Source: an uncultured bacterium
GTDB lineage: Bacteria; Planctomycetota; Uabimicrobiia; Uabimicrobiales; JABWCH01
Assembly: GCA_938003875.1 (NCBI GenBank)
Contig: CALKWO010000159.1
Span: 1-11,693, forward strand
Direction of reading: 5' to 3'
Length of the DNA stretch: 11,693 bases
The notes beneath the pieces are model-generated. The model searched no databases. It had not been told where the DNA came from and saw only the letters and a list, made by a program, of their open reading frames with translations. Below, in pieces: positions 1 to 6,307 of the stretch. Position 1 is the stretch's first letter. Every line of letters starts with the position of its first letter. A program made the translations under genes and the position numbers.

Positions 1-181
1 GGCTTTTCTTCGTGTATTCTGATTGTGTTATAGAAGTTGAACCTTATAAAATAATATTTACAGAGATAAAAGTTTTATAAATAAATATTGAATTAAAAAT
101 GGGGAAGTTATTTAACTTTTAATAGCTAAATTTTTGAGAAGATAAAAGTTGTAGAAGAATTTTGGAAAGGTTTTAGGAGGT
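1..181. other. AT-rich region with no recognised gene
   Basis: I see no ORF of useful length. The only structure is AAGTTATTTAACTT (105-118), a palindrome with a loop too tight to be a good terminator. It may be the 3' flank of the minus-strand tRNA. Confidence 0.4.
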
Positions 182-257
182 TGGTGGAGGATATGGGATT
201 CGAACCCACGACCTTTTGACTGCCAGTCAAACGCTCTCCCAATTGAGCTAATCCCCC
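182..257 (-). tRNA. tRNA-Ala(GGC), CCA encoded
   Basis: Read on the minus strand this is a 76-nt cloverleaf. The 7-bp acceptor stem pairs 251-257 with 186-192 and contains the G3-U70 wobble that is the identity element of alanine tRNAs. The anticodon loop reads CTGGCAG, giving anticodon GGC for the GCC codon. The T arm has a TTCGAAT loop with a 5-bp stem. The discriminator A73 and the terminal CCA (182-185) are encoded in the DNA. It stands alone, divergent from the gene at 348, and has its own strong promoter. I see no convincing terminator hairpin with a U-tract downstream of it. Confidence 0.97.
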
Positions 258-275
258 AACGGTTAAAGCTTGTGT

Positions 276-303
276 ATTATATAATATTTTTTTGTATTGT
301 CAA
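276..303 (-). promoter_or_regulatory. Sigma70-type promoter of tRNA-Ala
   Basis: On the minus strand a perfect TTGACA (298-303) is separated by 16 bp, mostly A/T, from a perfect TATAAT (276-281). Transcription would start about 7 bases downstream, leaving a leader of roughly a dozen bases before the mature tRNA 5' end at 257. Both hexamers match the housekeeping consensus, as expected for a highly expressed stable RNA gene. A link to the tRNA is inferred from position and strand. Confidence 0.85.
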
Positions 304-347
304 GAGTATTTTCTCTTTTTTAAAAATTTTTTTAGGGACTACGGAAT

Positions 348-1310
348 ATGCAATCCATAACAATCTGGCTGTCCATTGCCTTAGGGATTCTCTTTTTCCT
401 GGAAATTTTTGATTATTTCGTCTTATATAGAAAGCAAGGCTGGTTTCGTTCCTTATGTTTTTTATTTGTCGTTTGCGTAATGCTCCCTTACCCCTTATTG
501 GTTCCTGAAAATTTAGGTTGGATACGCTTTTTTTTCTCTATGGTCGTTTTCAACAAGATATTGAAATCCCTGGAAATTACCTATAATCATGTAAATCCAG
601 AGCATTTGAAATCCTTTGGAAGATATTTGTTCTGGAGCCTCAATTTCCCTGAACCCACATGGCCTGCGACAGAAGACCAGGCCTTTCAGTCTAAAATACA
701 AGGGAAAAAAAGAATCTTTCGCTCTTTGATTAAACTGGCTCTTCTGTCTGGGCTTTTTGTATTTTCCACGATTTTCTCTTTTGTAGACACTCTATTTTAT
801 GTAAGAATGCTCTGGCTGATGCTGGTTGCCTATTTACTTTTTTCTGCTCTTATAGATATGATAACGGGCATTACTATGCAAAGCGGCATTTTCTTGGAGG
901 AAGTTTTCGATTCGCCTTTGCTCGCAAAATCGCCAAGAGAGTTCTGGGGGAAAAGATGGAACCTCTATTTCAGAAATGTATGCCACAGAAATGTCTTTGA
1001 GCCTTTAGGCGGAACGAAAAGACCTGTATTGGCAGTCGTTTGTGTTTTTGGCGTAAGTTCTTTGCTGCATGAGTATATGATTTTTGTAAGCGCAGGCAAA
1101 TCTTGCCTGGGCTACATGACACTTTTTTTTTCCTGCCATTGCCTGGCCACAATAGCCCAAACGTTGCTTACTAAAAAGATAGGGAAAAAAAAGATTTTTC
1201 CAGCCCCCATAGCAATTGCATTGCATCTGTCATGGATGATACTGGTAATTCCTATATTTATGGAGCCTATTCTTTTGCTGTTTCCTGCCCATACCTGGAA
1301 ACTATGGTAA
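348..1310 (+). CDS. MBOAT / wax-synthase-like membrane acyltransferase
   Basis: This is a 320-residue polytopic membrane protein that I place in the MBOAT family, wax synthase-like subgroup. Family members move an acyl chain from a thioester donor to a hydroxyl acceptor in the membrane. Residues 195-210 (SPREFWGKRWNLYFRN) match the family signature around FWG-RW, and H241 in SSLLHEY fits the conserved membrane histidine thought to be catalytic. Hydrophobic segments lie at about 5-27, 32-52, 127-146, 153-172, 225-247, 253-273 and 285-314. The ATG at 348 has only a weak site, AGGGA, 9 bases upstream. The next gene starts 9 bases after its stop, so co-transcription is likely. The substrate cannot be told: sterol or wax ester synthesis and O-acetylation of a cell-surface glycan are all possible, and the O-antigen ligase two genes downstream favours glycan or lipid modification weakly. 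It is short for the family but the key motifs are present. Confidence 0.8.
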   Translation: MQSITIWLSIALGILFFLEIFDYFVLYRKQGWFRSLCFLFVVCVMLPYPLLVPENLGWIRFFFSMVVFNKILKSLEITYNHVNPEHLKSFGRYLFWSLNFPEPTWPATEDQAFQSKIQGKKRIFRSLIKLALLSGLFVFSTIFSFVDTLFYVRMLWLMLVAYLLFSALIDMITGITMQSGIFLEEVFDSPLLAKSPREFWGKRWNLYFRNVCHRNVFEPLGGTKRPVLAVVCVFGVSSLLHEYMIFVSAGKSCLGYMTLFFSCHCLATIAQTLLTKKIGKKKIFPAPIAIALHLSWMILVIPIFMEPILLLFPAHTWKLW

Positions 1311-1319
1311 ATAAATGCT

Positions 1320-2225
1320 ATGGATAAAAAAAACACCATAGGTTATGATACCAGCCTTTTCCCCAAAAATTTTTTAGAACAATTTACTCTTTTCAAGCTA
1401 TTGCTAAAGAAGAAAAGAAGCGATGAAAGCGAAGGCAAAGAAAAAACTTTGCGTGCAGGAAGTAGCTTTGATTTCTCTGGTTACTTCCCCTATAACTGGG
1501 GAGACGACCTGCGCTATGTGGATTGGAATGTTTATGCAAGACTGGATCAGCTTATAGTCAAAAAATTCCTGCTTCCCCAACGGCTTCAGCTTCTTATTTT
1601 CCTGGATGCATCGGCTTCTATGAATATAGGAAAACCTTCTAAATTTCATAGGGCTTGTAGGCTAGCGGCTATACTAGGATATCTAGGACAGCAGAATGGA
1701 CATTCTGTCCGTTTTGCTTTTTTACAAGAAGAAAAAGCTCATCTAAGCCCGCCTTTTTTTTATGGACAATCTTATGATCCAATGCTATGCTTTCTTTCCT
1801 GGCAAAAAGCATCAGGAAAAATTTTTATGGAAAGATTACTCCTTTTTTTGATAAGCAACCTGGCAAAATCTTCTATCTTCCTATGCTCTGATTTGCTGGA
1901 TGCTCAGAATTCCAAAAAAATTTTTGAATTGATTAGATCAAAAGGCCATGATCTAACCTTACTACATCTTCTTGCTACAGAAGAGATGATGCCTTCCTTT
2001 ACAGGAAAAGTCATTCTTAGAGATGTAGAAACCCATTGTAAAAAAATGCTTATCCTGGAAAAAGAATCTTTGAAAAATTACCAGCAAATGCTAAAAAATT
2101 TTCAAGAACAATGGTCATTTTTTTGTCACAGACATGGTATCCAGTATTTCCCTTTCTTTTTAGACCAATGGACTTCAGAAAGCTTACATGGTCTGGTATA
2201 CAAAAGCCTTTCAGCCTCATCCTGA
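1320..2225 (+). CDS. DUF58 domain protein (vWA-like fold)
   Basis: This 301-residue soluble protein carries the DUF58 signature. Residues 61-74 (GDDLRYVDWNVYAR) match the G-D-xR-x-xDW-xxxAR block. Residues 96-101 (DASASM) match the following D-x-S-x-S metal-site motif of a von Willebrand A-like fold, and the K-H-xA-lAA helix follows at about 108-118. DUF58 proteins are usually encoded beside MoxR-type AAA ATPases and Bat-type vWA proteins and are thought to act with them in assembly or stress functions. No moxR gene is visible here. Instead it lies between an acyltransferase and an O-antigen ligase-like gene. There is no clear ribosome site; the start lies 9 bases after the upstream stop, so translational coupling is plausible. 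The last 100 residues are less conserved. The family is a firm call; the function is unknown. Confidence 0.87.
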   Translation: MDKKNTIGYDTSLFPKNFLEQFTLFKLLLKKKRSDESEGKEKTLRAGSSFDFSGYFPYNWGDDLRYVDWNVYARLDQLIVKKFLLPQRLQLLIFLDASASMNIGKPSKFHRACRLAAILGYLGQQNGHSVRFAFLQEEKAHLSPPFFYGQSYDPMLCFLSWQKASGKIFMERLLLFLISNLAKSSIFLCSDLLDAQNSKKIFELIRSKGHDLTLLHLLATEEMMPSFTGKVILRDVETHCKKMLILEKESLKNYQQMLKNFQEQWSFFCHRHGIQYFPFFLDQWTSESLHGLVYKSLSASS

Positions 2226-2244
2226 ATTTAACATTGTTAGCTAA
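2226..2244 (+). repeat. Solo copy of the 8551/8731 repeat arm
   Basis: Immediately after the DUF58 stop codon, 12 bases (ATTTAACATTGT, 2226-2237) match exactly the outer arm of the nested element at 8551-8746. They are followed by TAGC, which also follows in the other copy after a 5-base gap. No partner arm is visible nearby. It may be a relic of the same dispersed repeat, or a chance match helped by AT-rich sequence. Confidence 0.4.
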
Positions 2245-2277
2245 AATTTATTTTTACTTGAAGGAATAAAATAATAC

Positions 2278-4557
2278 ATGAAAAAATTTTTACTATACTC
2301 TTTACTAACAGGTATTTTTAGTACTGCTTTTTTACCTTTTTTAGCCGCCAAAAGTATGGTATATGGATTCATATCAATCAAAGCATTTTCTTTGCAAATT
2401 CTTATACAAATTCTTTTTTGCCTATGGCTTACATTGATAGTTAAATACCATGAATTCCGTCCCCGTTTTTCCTGGATGCTGGCTTCTCTATGCTTATTTG
2501 TGTTTTTGTCCGCAGTTTCCAATCTTGTAGGAATTGCCCCCTCTCAAAGTATGCTAGGGGATACCCATCGAATAGAAGGTTGGATCCAGCTTGTCCATAT
2601 TCTGGTATTTTTTATTATCATTATTAGCGTTATGCAGTCTCAAAAGCTTTGGCACTGGTTTTTTCGATGTTGGATATTTGCTTTTTGGGGATACTTTGCC
2701 TGGAAATTTTTACATTTTTTATTCGGGGCACTGGCAGGTCGGCTACCTTTTAGTTTTATGGAATTTAGACTAAGCATGTATATGGGTGACGATAGAATTG
2801 ATGGGCCTTTGGGCAACTCTATGTTTTTTTCCATCTATCTTCTCTTTCGCGTCTTTTTATCTTGCATATTAATGCATGAAAGTATCAAAAATAGAAAAGA
2901 AAAGCCAGGATGGAGAAATCATTCCTATCTTCTCTATATAGCAGATATAGGCCTAAATCTTTTTCTTATTTATCATGCTGTTACAAAATCAGTATTTCTT
3001 GGCCTTTTTTTGAGTTCTTTAATAATTCTCTTTTTTATGATATGGAAATCTAAGAATAGAGCAATTAAGGTATCTGCCATCTCTCTTTCTATTCTTTTGT
3101 TTATTGCCTGCATCGGTTTATACCAGTTAAAAGATACGGAAATCATTAAAAATCATCCCGCTTTAGGGCGTTTTTATTCCCTTTCATCGCAAGGAACACT
3201 TTGGGTACGTATTTATAACTACAGAGCTGCATGGGAAGGTTTTAAAGAAAGGCCTATTTTGGGATGGGGTCAGGAAGGATTTACCTATGCATTTGATAAA
3301 TACTATCCATCGGCAATGTCTTATTATGGAGAATGGAGCGATAGGGTACATAATGCTTTTTTAGAAATGTTGCTTACAAGAGGTATCCTCGGAACAATAA
3401 GCTATTTGTCTTTATGGGTAATCATGCTGTATATTCTATGGAAAGTACGCAAAGATATATGGAACAATGTATTTATTTTATGTGTCATAATCTCCTATGC
3501 ATGTTATCTTCTATTCTCTTTTCCTACTATAGCAGATGAACTCCTCTTTTTTATCATAGCAGCCTATCTACTACGAAAGAGCAAAGACTTTCATGAAGAA
3601 GTTCCTATATTATCAGAATCAAAGCCTTCTATCAGCCCTGCTATAGTATTGCTTGTTACCTTTATTCCCTTATGCCTGTCTCTTTTTCATTGGTATATTC
3701 CTCAAATCCAGTCGTATGTATTGAACAAAACTGCTTTTCAGGAAGTACACCCTCTATTCAAATTTTCCACATATCAGGAATCTTTAAAAATTGCCAAAAC
3801 CAATAAGCTTACTTTCCGTCGTAACTTACTCATTTATGTTATGGATTTGATAGATTCTCCTATGCCGCCAGGCTTTACAAAAGCAGTAGTGAAATTCTGC
3901 GAGCAAGAATGGCAAAAAGAAATACAGGAAAATCCATACAATGCCCGCTCTTACGACTTTCTGGCTATGTTCTATAAGGCAATCAAAAATTACGACAAGG
4001 CCTTTGAAGCCAGGCTGAAAAGCCATGAGCTTTCGCCTGGAAGGCAAATCTTTCTCTTAGATTTAGCAATGCATTATATGTTTTTGAAAAAAGACCCTGC
4101 TCATTCTTTGGAGCTAGCCCAGAAAGCTTATGATGCCATGCCTATATTCGATGAGGCAAGACGCTATTATGCAAGACTTTTAATTTCGTCAGCTCACATA
4201 CAACACATTCCAGAGCATATCCATAAGGCAATGGACATTCTAGGCAAAAATGTCCATATCCATCCTGATACCAAAAAGCCTGTGGAAGTAAGAGATTTGA
4301 GAATGGAAAAAGATGTTATTATAACGCTTTTAACTACAGATAATTCAGAAACAGCAATACAGGCACTAGAAACAAAATATAAAGAAAGCCCTGATTTTGC
4401 CCTGGCAAGACAACTATGCTGGTGGTATCTGAAAAAAGAAGAAAGAGAAAAAGCAATCGCTCTACGCGATGCTTTCTTATCTCAATTTCCAGCCTACCAG
4501 GAATCCCAGAAAGAATTTATAGAATGCTATGATGAACACGTCAAAAACTGGAAATAG
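2278..4557 (+). CDS. O-antigen ligase / Wzy_C-type membrane protein with TPR-like tail
   Basis: This is a 759-residue integral membrane protein of the O-antigen ligase/polymerase (Wzy_C) superfamily, which transfers or polymerises undecaprenyl-linked glycans at the periplasmic face of the inner membrane. Ten or more hydrophobic segments span about 1-435, and another lies at 452-472. The family core sits at about 311-375. R311 and W319 precede PILGWGQ (326-332), and the large loop ends in VHNAFLEMLLTRG (357-369), with H358 the usual conserved histidine. After the last membrane helix, roughly 285 residues form a soluble helical tail. Blocks at about 551-586, 590-624 and 703-738 look like tetratricopeptide helices. 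Such tails are common in this superfamily in several phyla. AAGGA lies 12 bases upstream of the ATG, a long spacing. Ligase, polymerase and protein O-glycosyltransferase roles cannot be separated by sequence alone. No glycosyltransferase genes are adjacent. Confidence 0.85.
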   Translation: MKKFLLYSLLTGIFSTAFLPFLAAKSMVYGFISIKAFSLQILIQILFCLWLTLIVKYHEFRPRFSWMLASLCLFVFLSAVSNLVGIAPSQSMLGDTHRIEGWIQLVHILVFFIIIISVMQSQKLWHWFFRCWIFAFWGYFAWKFLHFLFGALAGRLPFSFMEFRLSMYMGDDRIDGPLGNSMFFSIYLLFRVFLSCILMHESIKNRKEKPGWRNHSYLLYIADIGLNLFLIYHAVTKSVFLGLFLSSLIILFFMIWKSKNRAIKVSAISLSILLFIACIGLYQLKDTEIIKNHPALGRFYSLSSQGTLWVRIYNYRAAWEGFKERPILGWGQEGFTYAFDKYYPSAMSYYGEWSDRVHNAFLEMLLTRGILGTISYLSLWVIMLYILWKVRKDIWNNVFILCVIISYACYLLFSFPTIADELLFFIIAAYLLRKSKDFHEEVPILSESKPSISPAIVLLVTFIPLCLSLFHWYIPQIQSYVLNKTAFQEVHPLFKFSTYQESLKIAKTNKLTFRRNLLIYVMDLIDSPMPPGFTKAVVKFCEQEWQKEIQENPYNARSYDFLAMFYKAIKNYDKAFEARLKSHELSPGRQIFLLDLAMHYMFLKKDPAHSLELAQKAYDAMPIFDEARRYYARLLISSAHIQHIPEHIHKAMDILGKNVHIHPDTKKPVEVRDLRMEKDVIITLLTTDNSETAIQALETKYKESPDFALARQLCWWYLKKEEREKAIALRDAFLSQFPAYQESQKEFIECYDEHVKNWK

Positions 4558-4586
4558 GCAAATATTCGCATAGTGGTCTTCGCCAG

Positions 4587-4662
4587 ATTGTAGCCGTAGG
4601 GCTGCGCCAAAAAGGCTTGTCTTCTTCAAAAGCCAACCAATAGCGCATCCCTGCGCCTTTTA
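4587..4662. repeat. Dispersed hairpin repeat, copy A
   Basis: This roughly 75-bp noncoding unit is shared with 11537-11610. It begins GTAGCCGTAGGGCTGCGCC followed by AAAAA and ends AGCGCATCCCTGCGCC followed by TTTT. The arms 4595-4607 and 4643-4655 pair with one mismatch (C4602/T4648) and one G-T pair, giving a long imperfect hairpin with a loop of about 35 bases. The T-run after the right arm means it could also act as a terminator for the gene ending at 4557. It is a REP- or MITE-like element by form; no coding capacity is seen. Confidence 0.7.
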
Positions 4663-4681
4663 TCACAAGAAAAAAATTCTA

Positions 4682-4709
4682 TTTACTTTTAGTTTTTTTT
4701 TGCTAAGAT
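4682..4709 (+). promoter_or_regulatory. Candidate extended -10 promoter for the FHA operon
   Basis: TTTACT (4682-4687) and TAAGAT (4704-4709) are separated by 16 bp. The -10 box is preceded by TGC, the extended -10 motif. Each hexamer matches the sigma70 consensus at 4 of 6 positions. It sits after the hairpin repeat and about 70 bp before the FHA start, where an operon promoter is expected. AT-rich sequence makes chance matches easy. Confidence 0.4.
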
Positions 4710-4764
4710 GAAAAAAAATATTTATTTCAAAGGCTGCTTTTTTTGTTTTCCGGGAAAAATTACC

Positions 4765-4770
4765 AGGGAG
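4765..4770 (+). promoter_or_regulatory. Ribosome binding site deciding the FHA start
   Basis: AGGGAG lies 7 bases before the ATG at 4778 but only 1 base before the in-frame ATG at 4772. The spacing therefore favours 4778 as the true initiation codon. Confidence 0.6.
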
Positions 4771-4777
4771 TATGCGT

Positions 4778-5635
4778 ATGGAATTAGAAGAATTTAAAGA
4801 TTTACCAGATTTTCCAGAAGAAGAAAATGAAGGTCCACTATTGCCTAATCGTCCTGTGCTGGAAGATTTACGTAGTGCAAGAAAATATCCTGTTCCTACG
4901 TATCCTTTGTTTATAGGCAGGGAAAAGCATTCTTCTATTTGCATTCCGTTCCCTTCGATTTCTCGCAAACATGCCAAAATTTTTGAGCGTGAAGGGAAAT
5001 TCTATATTCAGGATATGGGAAGTATCAATGGAACTTTTGTCAATGAAAAACGTATCCTGGACCCTATAGAATTGAAAGAAGGCGACAGAATCAAGGTAGG
5101 AATCACGAAAAAATATCCTAAAGGAACACGAGAATTCCTTTTTAAGATGGTTGCTTCAGAAGAAGAAAGACAGGAAAAAGAAAAATTAGAAGAAAGAGAG
5201 CGCATTCTCAAAGAAGTAGGCGTGATGCCATCGGGGAATGCGGAGAAGAAAAAAATACCGTTACGCTACTGCATTTTTAAAGCAGCCAAAAAAGATTTCA
5301 TCTCTACGATGTTTAAAGGCGAAGAATTAAAGAGAGTTCCTCTGGTGGATTTGGATCTGGAAAACAATACATTGGAATTTTTGCATTTCCTTCCCTTTAA
5401 AATACGAGATACAGTAATATTTACCATAGAGCATCCTCGCATTCCTGAGCCATTAAGAATTTTTATACGTATTTTAGGTGCAGAAGAAATTCCAGGGCAA
5501 GGAATTATACATCATAAAGGATCCATTACCAAGCTTTCTGATAAAGACAAGGTTCTTTATGATACATTGATTGATAGTTCTGAGTTGATATGCTATACCA
5601 CAAGTCGTATCAAAAAATTGAAAAAAATTCCATAA
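4778..5635 (+). CDS. FHA domain protein with PilZ-like C-terminal region
   Basis: This cytoplasmic protein has 285 residues from the chosen start; the ATG at 4772 would add two. After an acidic N-terminus, residues 38-124 form a forkhead-associated domain, which binds phosphothreonine peptides. The conserved residues are present: GR at 47-48, SRKH at 62-65 and NGT at 84-86. A charged, Glu/Arg-rich stretch (about 127-148) is probably a helical linker. Residues about 160-262 show alternating beta-like segments (VPLVDLDLENNTLEFL, then IRDTVIFTIEHPR and IFIRILGAEEI), resembling a PilZ domain. The RxxxR c-di-GMP motif is not clear, so that part is tentative. It opens a three-gene unit: the next start is 13 bases beyond its stop. 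No Ser/Thr kinase is seen in the window. The FHA call is firm, and a role in assembling or recruiting partners encoded by the two downstream genes is inferred. Confidence 0.9.
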   Translation: MELEEFKDLPDFPEEENEGPLLPNRPVLEDLRSARKYPVPTYPLFIGREKHSSICIPFPSISRKHAKIFEREGKFYIQDMGSINGTFVNEKRILDPIELKEGDRIKVGITKKYPKGTREFLFKMVASEEERQEKEKLEERERILKEVGVMPSGNAEKKKIPLRYCIFKAAKKDFISTMFKGEELKRVPLVDLDLENNTLEFLHFLPFKIRDTVIFTIEHPRIPEPLRIFIRILGAEEIPGQGIIHHKGSITKLSDKDKVLYDTLIDSSELICYTTSRIKKLKKIP

Positions 5636-5637
5636 AA

Positions 5638-5641
5638 GGAG
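5638..5641 (+). promoter_or_regulatory. Ribosome binding site supporting a TTG start
   Basis: GGAG, within AAAAGGAG directly after the FHA stop, lies 7 bases before TTG at 5649. No ATG or GTG has comparable support, so the non-ATG start is well backed. Confidence 0.65.
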
Positions 5642-5648
5642 TCTTTCC

Positions 5649-6275
5649 TTGGCTTTTAAAGCATACATTCAGCCTTTTGGCATGTCCATCACTACCAATA
5701 AAAACGTTTTCTATTCTTCCATAGAGAACCAGATAGAATTGCTAAAAGCAATCAAATTGCAAATAAAAAATAGCACAGGCAGTGAATACATAGGTTTAGA
5801 AAGAGGCAAACGTGTTTTGAGCGTTGATATTGCCAGATCTAATTTTCTAACACCTTTGCAAGAGTACGCTGCTTCTATTGATGAAGACAATCTGGAAGAA
5901 ATCTATAAAGGCAGCCAGCAAACCCGATTTAATCATCTTATCGAAATCCATAGCAATATTGGCGTTTATCTGCCTGTTTTTAGCTTTTTCCCTCTTCATA
6001 TTGCTATCAAGAATACTGTTTTGCCTATTTTTGTTGGAAGCTCGCAAAAACTATACACAGAACTCCAGGAAATCAAGCAAATCTTAAAACCACAGGAGCA
6101 TGTCAAGCTTGATATGATAGGAGACAATTTCCAGGCAGGGGAAGATGATCTGGAAGACTTTGAAGCCAATTATGAAGGAATAAGGCATTTCTGGCCAATT
6201 TACTCTTATCTTGTTTTAGAAAACTTGATCAAAAAAAGTGTGGAACAAAAGCTGCCTGTTTTTATTATGAACTAA
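5649..6275 (+). CDS. Hypothetical protein, TTG start, FHA operon
   Basis: I do not recognise this 208-residue protein. It starts at TTG with an optimally spaced GGAG upstream, 13 bases after the FHA gene stop. It has no signal peptide and no membrane span long enough to be convincing; the most hydrophobic part is about 104-129 (around GVYLPVFSFFPLHIAIKN). Residues 130-150 look helical. An acidic cluster occurs at about 164-173 and aromatic residues are frequent near 175-188. The mix of short beta-like and helical stretches suggests a soluble globular protein. Tight packing between the FHA gene and the 742-residue gene suggests all three act together. It could be a chaperone or a structural component of a larger assembly, but nothing in the sequence fixes this. 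Existence as a gene is well supported by frame, length and ribosome site. Confidence 0.75.
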   Translation: MAFKAYIQPFGMSITTNKNVFYSSIENQIELLKAIKLQIKNSTGSEYIGLERGKRVLSVDIARSNFLTPLQEYAASIDEDNLEEIYKGSQQTRFNHLIEIHSNIGVYLPVFSFFPLHIAIKNTVLPIFVGSSQKLYTELQEIKQILKPQEHVKLDMIGDNFQAGEDDLEDFEANYEGIRHFWPIYSYLVLENLIKKSVEQKLPVFIMN

Positions 6276-6297
6276 AAGCAAGTAAAATTTCCAGGCA

Positions 6298-6303
6298 AGG
6301 AGG
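6298..6303 (+). promoter_or_regulatory. Strong ribosome binding site of the 742-residue gene
   Basis: AGGAGG lies 4 bases before the ATG at 6308, in the 32-base gap after the upstream stop. This is the strongest Shine-Dalgarno match in the operon. Confidence 0.6.
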
Positions 6304-6307
6304 GGCA

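Noticed and set aside
105..118. Palindrome AAGTTATTTAACTT as a terminator
   Set aside because: The loop is only two bases with an AT-only-rich 6-bp stem; too weak to call.
182..257. tRNA-Cys (GCA) or tRNA-Gly reading
   Set aside because: GCA requires shifting the 7-base loop so that T33 is lost. With T33 in place the anticodon is GGC, and the G3-U70 pair confirms alanine.
2226..2277. Promoter for the O-antigen ligase-like gene
   Set aside because: AT-rich sequence gives several partial hexamers but no pair with acceptable spacing and more than three matches in each box.
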